A program made the position numbers and the translations under genes. From Planctomycetota bacterium (lineage in GTDB: Bacteria; Planctomycetota; DG-23; SLPQ01): a stretch of 5,072 nucleotides of DNA. The notes under the pieces are model-generated. The model was not told where the DNA came from, did not search any database, and saw only the letters and a list, made by a program, of their open reading frames with translations. The stretch spans positions 1-5,072 of the forward strand of contig JAGHCE010000044.1 of NCBI GenBank assembly GCA_021160625.1. The letters run 5' to 3'. This document shows positions 1 through 5,072 of the stretch, in pieces; positions within the stretch are counted from its first letter, which is position 1; each line of letters begins with the position of its first letter.

Positions 1-735
1 GGCCTGCCTTGCGACCTCCTCGGCGGCTTTCCTGGCCACTTTGGGATCGCCGAGGTAGTAGTGCTTGAGGGGCCTTAGGGCGTCGTCGAGCTCGTAGACC
101 AGCGGAATCCCTGTCGGGATGTTGAGGCTGGGGATTTCGTCGTCGGGGATGTCGTCAAGATACTTTACGAGCGCTCTAAGCGAGTTGCCGTGGGCCGAGA
201 TGATGACGCGCCGGCCTTTGCGGACGGCAGGGGCAATTGTGGAATGCCAATACGGCAGGAAGCGCCAGACGGTATCCTTGAGGCACTCGGCAACAGGCAG
301 CTCGTCAGGCAAAAGCGAGGCGTACATCGGGTCCCGTCCGGGGAAACGCTCGTCGTCGGGGGTCAGCGCCGGCGGGCGCACGTCGTAACTTCGCCGCCAG
401 ATATGCACCTGGTCGGCGCCGTGCTTTTCGGCGGTTTCGGCCTTGTTGAGGCCCTGGAGGGCGCCGTAGTGCCGCTCGTTGAGGCGCCAGGAGCGCTCCA
501 CGGGGATCCACATAAGGTCCATATCGTCAAGGACTGTCCAGAGCGTCCGAATCGCGCGCTTCAGGACGGAGGTAAAGGCCAAGTCGAACGTATAACCGCC
601 CTCCGCCAAGAGCCGCGCCGCCTCGTGCGCCTCCCGGACGCCGCGCTCGGAGAGGTCCACATCCGTCCAGCCCGTGAAGATGTTCTCCAGATTCCAGACG
701 CTCTGGCCGTGCCTCAAGAGAACGAGCTTGTGCAC
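1..735 (-). CDS. gpmA: 2,3-bisphosphoglycerate-dependent phosphoglycerate mutase (3' end cut by window)
   Basis: Cytosolic glycolytic/gluconeogenic enzyme that interconverts 3-phosphoglycerate and 2-phosphoglycerate through a phosphohistidine, primed by 2,3-bisphosphoglycerate. The 245 visible residues match E. coli GpmA almost without gaps. The phosphohistidine motif LRHG is at residues 7-10 (His9), followed by FTGWTDVDLSE, the SVLKRAI segment (residues 56-62), the catalytic LNERHYGALQGLNK block with Glu87, and AHGNSLRAL with the second catalytic His182. The spacing His9 to His182 (173 residues) is identical to E. coli. The E. coli protein is 250 residues, so only a few C-terminal residues should be missing beyond the left edge. 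The start is GTG at 733-735: an in-frame TGA lies at 748-750, no other start codon lies between, and GGAGG sits 6 bases upstream. The gene follows the amidohydrolase gene on the same strand after 73 bases with no clear promoter between, so co-transcription is likely but not shown. Confidence 0.97.
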   Translation of the reverse strand, partial: MHKLVLLRHGQSVWNLENIFTGWTDVDLSERGVREAHEAARLLAEGGYTFDLAFTSVLKRAIRTLWTVLDDMDLMWIPVERSWRLNERHYGALQGLNKAETAEKHGADQVHIWRRSYDVRPPALTPDDERFPGRDPMYASLLPDELPVAECLKDTVWRFLPYWHSTIAPAVRKGRRVIISAHGNSLRALVKYLDDIPDDEIPSLNIPTGIPLVYELDDALRPLKHYYLGDPKVARKAAEEVARQA

Positions 736-741
736 GCTTTG

Positions 742-746
742 CCTCC
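742..746 (-). promoter_or_regulatory. Ribosome binding site of gpmA
   Basis: GGAGG on the minus strand, 6 bases before the GTG start of gpmA. It decides the unusual GTG start, since the frame is closed by TGA at 748-750, inside which there is no ATG. Confidence 0.85.
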
Positions 747-808
747 ATCAGAGAAACCTCGCCAGATTGTCCCCCTGTGCGCCGGGAGTCACAGTGTGCT
801 CAGCGAGG

Positions 809-1609
809 CTATGGGGTCGATGCGCCGGAGCTTTCGGAGATGCCGAGCATTTTGGCGGCGTTGCCCCAGAGGACCAGGCTCTGGGTCCCGAAATCGACCT
901 GCAGGTTCTGGAAAAGGTCGCGGTAGAATGCTACTACGACCTCCGGCTGCGGGCCGCCGGTGCCGAAAACGATCTTGCGGAATATGTCCTGGTTGACGCT
1001 CTCGTCGTGCAGGCGGTGACGAATGCCCCCTGGCAGCAGGTATACATCCTTGAACATAAACATCTGGCGGAACCACGAGAGCGGCAGACCCCTGAGCACC
1101 CCTCCCGACATATCGAAATAGACGCGCTTGTTGTAGAGCATCGCGGCCATCGCCTCGTAAAACCAGGGGCTGCCGAGCTGCGACCCGACGATGTAAAGAT
1201 CGGGGAAGAACCTCGCCACGCTGTCAAGAAAGGCCGGGCGCGTGTATTCGATCCGGCACTTGATGCCGCCGCGCATATCGCCCGTGCGAAAACACGCCGG
1301 CATACCGATCTCTTCAAGCTTCTCGTAAACGGGAAAGAATCTCTCGTCATCGTAAGGCGCCGGCGGCTCCGTGAAATGAACCGCCCGGAAACCGTCCCGC
1401 TTGAACGCCTCGATGTCGGCCGGCGTCGCCTTCGATATGTCGGTCTCGGCGATAGGGACAACGAAATCGTCGGCCAGCTTGTAGGCCGCCATCGCGAGCT
1501 TGTTGTCACCGGCCAAGCAGACCTTATCCATCCCAGGTGCACGATAGAAATGGATTCTTTCCTCGGGGTCATCCCCCTCACGGATGTGGGCATGTACATT
1601 GATGATCAT
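809..1609 (-). CDS. Amidohydrolase-2-like TIM-barrel protein with degenerate metal site
   Basis: 266 residues, consistent with a single-domain amidohydrolase_2 (metal-dependent hydrolase, TIM-barrel) protein. Visible family landmarks are the N-terminal strand with HxH (MIINVHAHI, His6 and His8), a FPVYEKLEEIGMP helix before the third strand motif, a LGSPWFYEA segment with the usual position and shape of the family's H-x-G-x-P-W motif, KRVYFDMSG, KIVFGTGGP near the end, and the C-terminal GNAAKMLGI typical of these proteins. Key positions differ. The strand that normally carries a His reads FRTGD (Arg108), the usual HLG reads QLG (Gln144), and the usual GTD reads GTG (Gly218). Hydrolase or decarboxylase activity is therefore uncertain and no substrate can be named. 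The ATG at 1607-1609 is preferred to the upstream GTG at 1634-1636 because GGGGAGG lies 6 bases before it and the predicted transcript starts near 1636. The stop is TAG at 809-811. gpmA follows downstream. Confidence 0.85.
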   Translation of the reverse strand: MIINVHAHIREGDDPEERIHFYRAPGMDKVCLAGDNKLAMAAYKLADDFVVPIAETDISKATPADIEAFKRDGFRAVHFTEPPAPYDDERFFPVYEKLEEIGMPACFRTGDMRGGIKCRIEYTRPAFLDSVARFFPDLYIVGSQLGSPWFYEAMAAMLYNKRVYFDMSGGVLRGLPLSWFRQMFMFKDVYLLPGGIRHRLHDESVNQDIFRKIVFGTGGPQPEVVVAFYRDLFQNLQVDFGTQSLVLWGNAAKMLGISESSGASTP

Positions 1610-1615
1610 AGCGAG

Positions 1616-1622
1616 CCTCCCC
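1616..1622 (-). promoter_or_regulatory. Ribosome binding site of the amidohydrolase-like gene
   Basis: GGGGAGG on the minus strand with a 6-base spacer to the ATG at 1609. It selects this ATG over the in-frame GTG 27 bases upstream, which has no comparable site. Confidence 0.8.
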
Positions 1623-1642
1623 GGCTCTCGCGCCACGCCTCC

Positions 1643-1671
1643 TTTCTACCGCAAAAGACGGCGACAGTCAA
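1643..1671 (-). promoter_or_regulatory. Sigma70-like promoter for the amidohydrolase-gpmA unit
   Basis: On the minus strand, TTGACT (1666-1671; 5 of 6 to the -35 consensus), a 17-base spacer, then TAGAAA (1643-1648; 4 of 6 to the -10 consensus). Transcription would begin near 1636, leaving a leader of about 27 bases that contains the GGGGAGG site. Position, spacing and direction all agree with the downstream gene, but the call is by eye. Confidence 0.6.
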
Positions 1672-1779
1672 GGAGAACTTTGCGGCCAACCGACAGCCGG
1701 CGGACCTGCGTAGTGTCACTGGGCCTGTTATGCGGCACACAGGTGGGCGATTTCCCGTTTCCGATACAATCCCGCAAGA

Positions 1780-1809
1780 CAGGTCGTCTGCGTCTTCGCA
1801 GGCCGCCTG
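1780..1809 (+). other. Strong hairpin in the divergent intergenic region
   Basis: Self-complementary 13-bp stem around the tetraloop TCTT (1793-1796). The inner five pairs, CTGCG with CGCAG, are perfect. The outer part continues to C1780-G1809 with one mismatch (C1785/C1804) and two G-T positions that are pairable only as G-U in plus-strand RNA. No T-run follows, so it does not look like an intrinsic terminator. A second small stem, GCCTG/CAGGC (1805-1809 with 1816-1820), overlaps its right edge and would compete with it. The role is unknown: it could be a small RNA, a processing site or chance in G+C-rich DNA. Confidence 0.4.
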
Positions 1810-1862
1810 CCGGATCAGGCTCGGTCCATGGTTTCCGACGCCACGGGCTCTCCACGCAGTTC

Positions 1863-1891
1863 TTTCGACCCGAAGGGAAAGTTGGTAGAAT
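1863..1891 (+). promoter_or_regulatory. Candidate extended -10 promoter for glnS
   Basis: TAGAAT at 1886-1891 matches the -10 consensus at 5 of 6 positions and is preceded by TGG at 1883-1885, giving an extended -10 (TGnTAnAAT). The -35 position 17 bases upstream (TTTCGA, 1863-1868) is poor, as is usual when an extended -10 compensates. Transcription would start near 1898 and give glnS an untranslated leader of roughly 205 bases. No better plus-strand promoter was found closer to glnS. Confidence 0.45.
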
Positions 1892-1943
1892 AGGTTCGCG
1901 CGTCAGCGGTCCGCGGCAATGGGAGGCTCTTGCCGTGCAGGCG

Positions 1944-2036
1944 TCCCGGCATTATCGCAGAAAAACGCCGGGATAAGCAGGCTGCCGCGTCAACGGCAGG
2001 TGCCGCTATCTGCCGGGGCCCCTTGCAGGGCAGCGG
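1944..2036 (+). other. Stem-loop-rich part of the glnS leader
   Basis: Several inverted repeats lie in tandem in the presumed leader. TCCCGGC (1944-1950) pairs with GCCGGGA (1967-1973) across a 16-base loop. CTGCCG (1982-1987) pairs perfectly with CGGCAG (1994-1999) across six bases. CTGCC (2010-2014) pairs with GGCAG (2029-2033), enclosing the palindrome GGGGCCCC (2015-2022), and CCGCT/AGCGG (2003-2007 with 2032-2036) offers an alternative stem. I see no T-box sequence and no terminator with a T-run. It may control expression of glnS or simply reflect base composition; the frame through it is open from an ATG at 1930 but is not GlnRS-like. Confidence 0.35.
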
Positions 2037-2103
2037 GGCGCTCGGTAAACTCTGCCGATGCGGGATATGGCCCGGTAACGAAGCTGCGAGGTATCGAGTT
2101 GAA

Positions 2104-3822
2104 ATGAGCAATCACGAAAAGAGCACCGGCAACAAAGAAACCCCCGAGCGCTCCGACTTCATACGCGAAATCATCAAGCGCGACGTCGCCGACGGGAAAA
2201 ACGGCGGCAAGGTGGCCACGCGCTGGCCGCCCGAGCCCAACGCCTACATCCACATCGGCCACGCCAAGGCCATAAACATCAATTTCGGCATCGCCGAGGA
2301 GTTCTCCGGCAAATGCAACCTCCGCTTTGACGATACCAACCCCACCAGGGAGGAGCAGGAGTTCGTCGACGCCATAAAGCAGGACATCAGGTGGCTCGGT
2401 TTCGACTGGGAGGAGCGCGAATACTACGCCTCGGACTACTTCGACAGGCTCTACGAGTGGGCCGTCGAGCTCATCAAGAAGGGCAAGGCCTACGTCTGCG
2501 ACCTGTCGGCCGAAGAGGTCAGCAAGACCCGAGGCACCCTTACCACGCCCGGTACCCATAGCCCCTACCGTAATCGCCCCGTTGACGAGAACCTCGACCT
2601 CCTGGAGCGAATGCGCGCAGGCGAGTTCCCCGACGGCTCGCGAACGCTCAGGGCCAAAATCGATATGGTCCACCCCAATATGAATATGCGCGACCCCGTG
2701 ATGTATCGCATACTTCGCGCTACCCACCACCGCACCGGCGATAAATGGTGCATCTATCCGACCTACGACTGGGCCCACGGCCAGTCGGACTCCATCGAGG
2801 GGATAACACACAGCCTGTGCTCGATCGAGTTCGAAAACCACCGCCCCTTGTACAATTGGTTCCTCGACGAGCTCGGAGTCCATCACCCTCGGCAGATCGA
2901 GTTCGCACGCCTCAACATTACCTACACCGTGCTGTCGAAACGGCGGCTCGTGGAGCTCGTAAACGGCGGCCACGTCGAGGGCTACGACGACCCCCGCCTG
3001 CCGACGCTTGCGGGGCTGCGCCGGCGAGGCTATACGCCCGAGGTCATAAGGGAATTCCTGGCCCTCATCGGCGTCGACAAGACCGACAGCACCGTCGACG
3101 TGCAGCTCCTTGAGCACTGCCTCCGCCGGAACCTGAACCTCCGCTCCCCCAGGCGAATGGGAGTCCTGCGGCCGGTCAGGCTCGTCATCGACAACTACCC
3201 CGAAGGCCGCGTCGAAGAAATGGAGGCGGTAAACAATCCCGAAGACGCCTCCGCCGGCACCCGCGCGGTACCCTTTTCGAAGGTGCTCTACATCGAGCGG
3301 GACGACTTCCGCGAGGTGCCGCCGCCGAAGTACTGGCGGCTGGCCCCCGGCAGGGAGGTGCGCCTGCGATACGCGTACTTTGTCACCTGCACCGGTGTCG
3401 TCAAGGACGATGCCGGCAACGTCGTCGAGGTCCACTGCACCTATGACCCGGCGACCAAAGGCGGCGACGCCCCCGACGGCCGGAAGGTCAAGGCCACGCT
3501 TCACTGGGTCTCAGCCGAGCACGCCTTGCAGGCGGAAGTGCGACTTTACGATCACCTCTTCATCAAGAAAGACCCCACCGATTATCCAGAAGGCGCCGAC
3601 TGGACGGCGAACCTCAACCCCAAGTCGCTCGAAGTGATAACCAACGCCCGCGTCGAGGAGTCACTCGCCGACGCCGCCGTCGGCAGCCGCTGGCAGTTTG
3701 AACGCCTCGGCTACTTCTGCGTCGACCCGGACTCCAGGCCCGGCGCACTCGTTTTCAACAGAACGGTGACGCTGAGAGATACCTGGGCAAAGATCCAAAA
3801 AGCGCAAAAGGCAGGCAAATAG
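2104..3822 (+). CDS. glnS: Glutaminyl-tRNA synthetase (GlnRS)
   Basis: Cytosolic class Ib aminoacyl-tRNA synthetase that activates glutamine with ATP and charges tRNA-Gln. The 572 residues compare with 554 in E. coli, with a slightly longer N terminus and a Lys-rich tail. The Rossmann catalytic half carries FIREII, the ATP-binding RWPPEPNAYIHIGHAK segment (HIGH at residues 50-53), LRFDDTNP, KWCIYPTYDWAHGQSDSIEGITHSLC, and the second ATP signature VLSKR at 276-280 (equivalent of KMSKS). The anticodon-binding beta-barrel half includes HVEGYDDPRLPTLAGLRRRGYT, GREVRLRYAY, DGRKVKATLHWVSAEHAL, FERLGYFCVD and the closing FNRTVTLRDTWAK. It reads as GlnRS rather than GluRS throughout, implying direct charging of tRNA-Gln. 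The frame is open upstream to an ATG at 1930, but those 58 codons resemble no GlnRS and cover leader stem-loops. The ATG at 2104 fits the family N terminus, with only a weak GAGG (2088-2091) 12 bases upstream. The palindromic element after the stop may end transcription. Confidence 0.97.
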   Translation: MSNHEKSTGNKETPERSDFIREIIKRDVADGKNGGKVATRWPPEPNAYIHIGHAKAININFGIAEEFSGKCNLRFDDTNPTREEQEFVDAIKQDIRWLGFDWEEREYYASDYFDRLYEWAVELIKKGKAYVCDLSAEEVSKTRGTLTTPGTHSPYRNRPVDENLDLLERMRAGEFPDGSRTLRAKIDMVHPNMNMRDPVMYRILRATHHRTGDKWCIYPTYDWAHGQSDSIEGITHSLCSIEFENHRPLYNWFLDELGVHHPRQIEFARLNITYTVLSKRRLVELVNGGHVEGYDDPRLPTLAGLRRRGYTPEVIREFLALIGVDKTDSTVDVQLLEHCLRRNLNLRSPRRMGVLRPVRLVIDNYPEGRVEEMEAVNNPEDASAGTRAVPFSKVLYIERDDFREVPPPKYWRLAPGREVRLRYAYFVTCTGVVKDDAGNVVEVHCTYDPATKGGDAPDGRKVKATLHWVSAEHALQAEVRLYDHLFIKKDPTDYPEGADWTANLNPKSLEVITNARVEESLADAAVGSRWQFERLGYFCVDPDSRPGALVFNRTVTLRDTWAKIQKAQKAGK

Positions 3823-3835
3823 TCGCGCCGCACGC

Positions 3836-3917
3836 AAAAAGGGGACAGTATACTTTGTGAACATTGTGGCGTGAGCAGCCGACAGGGGCACGGAAACAAG
3901 CATACTGTCCCCTTTTT
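3836..3917. repeat. Inverted repeat with GGGGACAGTATAC arms; REP/MITE-like element or bidirectional terminator
   Basis: The left arm AAAAAGGGGACAGTATACTT (3836-3855) and the right arm (3898-3917) are reverse complements over 20 bases with a single mismatch (A3852 against C3901). They enclose 42 bases (3856-3897) with no coding capacity. Starting 13 bases after the glnS stop, the A-run, G+C stem and T-run on either strand have the shape of a bidirectional intrinsic terminator, although the loop is long. Arms containing GGGGACAGT recur, from memory, as dispersed palindromes in planctomycete and related genomes, often linked to REP-associated (Y1/IS200-like) transposases; none is encoded here. 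The inverted repeat is certain, the class is not. Confidence 0.75.
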
Positions 3918-3975
3918 ATCCCGGTTTAGGTGAGACAGTCTGGGATCTCTTCAAATGATTGACATGACCAATAAT

Positions 3976-3980
3976 GAGGA
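3976..3980 (+). promoter_or_regulatory. Probable ribosome binding site of the M60 peptidase gene
   Basis: GAGGA ending 11 bases before the ATG at 3992, a rather long spacer. It overlaps the alternative in-frame ATG at 3974, which has no such site upstream, so it favours the 3992 start. The rest of 3918-3991 shows only a weak ATCCC/GGGAT pair (3918-3922 with 3942-3946). Confidence 0.45.
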
Positions 3981-3991
3981 CATCGCACATC

Positions 3992-5072
3992 ATGCTTAGC
4001 TGGAAAGAAGTTCTGTCGCACGGCGCGCTGCGCATTACTTGGATTCTGTCGTTCTCTATTCTACTTCTTTGTGCTCCAGACACCTATGGTGCTTCACTTC
4101 ACAGGTTCGTTGTGCGTGCAGACATACCTGGCTGGCAAGGCCCTGTTTGCTGGGCAGCAAGGGGGCAAACGATCAGGGTTAGGGCTGAGGGAAGGTGGAC
4201 CATAGACGTCGGAGGAAAACCGCCTGTCGGGCCCGCAGGCTATCAACATCAGCCGCCATACGGCAGGTTTCGTTTCGGTGCCCTGATCATGCAGATCGGT
4301 TGTCAGACTGACGACCTTTCCGCTAAAGAAGCCCCGAAGCGCCCGCCTGTAGTGTTTGAGCGGCATGCGGTGGGAACAAAGTCGGTGATAACGCCTCGAT
4401 ATGGCGGCCTGGTCTATTTCTACATCAATGACTCGGATTGTACTGACAATGCCGGGGCCATCCAGGTGATTGTCGAAGGGGGCACTGGCGCAGCCGTTAT
4501 TGGCTACCGGTCCCGGTGGCTGCGAAACTGGCCCAACTCCATTCGTAATATCCAAGCTCCATGGGGAGAATTCCAAGGAGACCATGTCATTTTTTCGTTG
4601 CCAACCAAAGAAATGTGCAAGGTTAAGGACCCCGTGAAAGTGATGAAGTACTGGGACACGATCTATTTGCACTATTGTGACCTCGATGGACGAGTGCCCG
4701 CGAGAAAGAAAACCCGTTATGTTCCTGACGTAGACATATCTGTCGGATTCATGCACTCTGGCTACCCCATAATGTACATGACGTCGACTATTCCTCAACT
4801 CGTCGACATGGACAATCCGCGGTTCCCCCGCTGGGGGTTCTTGCATGAACTTGGTCACAACTTCCAGAGGCCAGCCTATAATTTCGAAGGCACAACAGAG
4901 GTTACGTGCAACATTTTCACATTGTATGGCTACCAGCAGATGGGATTGAATAAGATTGTGCAGGAGAAATGGAAAGACGGGTATTTTAAGAAACTGGCTT
5001 ACCTTGCGAACGGTGCTGACTTCGCGCAATGGCAGAAAGACCCTTTCCTTGGCCTGTACATGTATATGGAAC
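3992..5072 (+). CDS. Secreted M60-family zinc metallopeptidase with N-terminal PA-IL-like lectin domain (3' end cut by window)
   Basis: An open frame of 360 codons with no stop before the right edge. Residues 1-34 look like a signal peptide: Lys, His and Arg in the n-region, a hydrophobic ITWILSFSILLLC core, and probable cleavage around TYGA. Residues about 36-163 resemble the PA-IL (LecA) beta-sandwich: GQTIRVRAEGRW, GPAG (80-83), GALIMQIG (96-103; LecA has GALVMKIG) and INDSDCTDNAG (145-155), matching the calcium-loop region of LecA. Residues from about 165 form an M60 (enhancin/mucinase-like) peptidase with HSGYPI (255-260), the zinc motif HELGH (285-289) and Glu303 in GTTEVTCN as the likely third ligand. 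M60 proteins are typically extracellular and cleave glycosylated proteins; substrate here is inferred only. Cysteines at 53, 104, 150, 209, 229 and 306 could form disulfides. ATG 3992 is chosen over 3974 for its Shine-Dalgarno. Base composition is clearly lower in G+C than glnS. Confidence 0.88.
   Translation, partial: MLSWKEVLSHGALRITWILSFSILLLCAPDTYGASLHRFVVRADIPGWQGPVCWAARGQTIRVRAEGRWTIDVGGKPPVGPAGYQHQPPYGRFRFGALIMQIGCQTDDLSAKEAPKRPPVVFERHAVGTKSVITPRYGGLVYFYINDSDCTDNAGAIQVIVEGGTGAAVIGYRSRWLRNWPNSIRNIQAPWGEFQGDHVIFSLPTKEMCKVKDPVKVMKYWDTIYLHYCDLDGRVPARKKTRYVPDVDISVGFMHSGYPIMYMTSTIPQLVDMDNPRFPRWGFLHELGHNFQRPAYNFEGTTEVTCNIFTLYGYQQMGLNKIVQEKWKDGYFKKLAYLANGADFAQWQKDPFLGLYMYME

Noticed and set aside
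674..1888. 404-codon plus-strand open frame across the gpmA start and the amidohydrolase gene
   Set aside because: It is antisense to two well-supported genes. Its product has no recognisable motif and is Arg/Val/His-rich in the way of G+C-rich antisense frames.
1930..2103. 58-codon N-terminal extension of GlnRS from an upstream ATG
   Set aside because: The residues do not resemble any GlnRS N terminus and the stretch consists of leader stem-loops; the ATG at 2104 gives a normal family start.
1610..2103. A tRNA, SRP RNA, 6S RNA or T-box in the 494-base intergenic region
   Set aside because: No tRNA arms or CCA-proximal GTTCRANNC box, no SRP GGAAG-type core and no T-box sequence were found on either strand.
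1990..3504. 504-codon minus-strand open frame opposite glnS
   Set aside because: It mirrors the codon structure of a certain GlnRS gene. The product is low-complexity Val/Gly/Ala/Asp-rich with no domain and no ribosome binding site noted.
3661..3903. 80-codon minus-strand frame running from the repeat into the end of glnS
   Set aside because: It starts inside the inverted repeat and runs antisense to the conserved GlnRS C terminus, with no ribosome binding site or recognisable domain.
3959..3987. Perfect TTGACA (3959-3964) as a -35 for the M60 gene
   Set aside because: At 16-18 bases downstream there is no -10-like hexamer. The AT-rich AATAAT at 3970-3975 is far too close, so no promoter is called.
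4094..5029. 311-codon minus-strand open frame opposite the M60 peptidase gene
   Set aside because: The plus strand has signal peptide, lectin-like and HELGH/Glu motifs in order, so the minus-strand frame is an antisense shadow.

Overview
The window reads as a bacterial chromosome segment with four protein genes and no RNA gene. Two genes lie on the minus strand at the left: gpmA (cut by the left edge) and, upstream of it, an amidohydrolase-family protein. Two lie on the plus strand at the right: glnS, and a secreted M60-type metallopeptidase cut by the right edge. The G+C-rich coding sequence, the use of a glutaminyl-tRNA synthetase, a palindromic GGGGACAGTATAC-type element, and a secreted lectin-like/M60 protease together suggest an anaerobic or glycan-degrading member of the Planctomycetes/PVC group. 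That placement is inference; no ribosomal marker is present.

Region by region: (1) Positions 1-735, minus strand, encode a 2,3-bisphosphoglycerate-dependent phosphoglycerate mutase with intact catalytic residues and a GTG start fixed by an upstream stop codon. (2) Positions 809-1609, minus strand, encode a 266-residue amidohydrolase-2-like TIM-barrel protein. It keeps the N-terminal HxH pair but appears to have lost the other metal/catalytic positions. A good sigma70-like promoter sits just upstream of its ribosome binding site, and gpmA follows after 73 bases, so the two may form a transcription unit. (3) Positions 1610-2103 are a 494-base divergent intergenic region. It holds the minus-strand promoter, a strong hairpin, a probable extended -10 promoter facing glnS, and a leader of about 200 bases rich in stem-loops. 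(4) Positions 2104-3822 encode a complete GlnRS of 572 residues. (5) Positions 3836-3917 form an inverted repeat with 20-bp arms directly after glnS, which may be a terminator, a REP/MITE-like element, or both. (6) From 3992 to the right edge runs a visibly lower-G+C open frame with a signal peptide, an N-terminal domain resembling the galactophilic lectin PA-IL (LecA), and an M60 zinc-peptidase core (HELGH with a downstream Glu).

The first three genes are housekeeping or metabolic (glycolysis, tRNA charging, an uncertain hydrolase) and do not form an obvious pathway. The fourth is an accessory, exported protein, and the palindromic repeat marks the border between the two kinds of sequence. 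I see no CRISPR array, tRNA, rRNA, transposase gene or obvious new multi-gene system. The most interesting items are the lectin-like/M60 architecture, the degenerate amidohydrolase, and the palindromic element at the compositional boundary.
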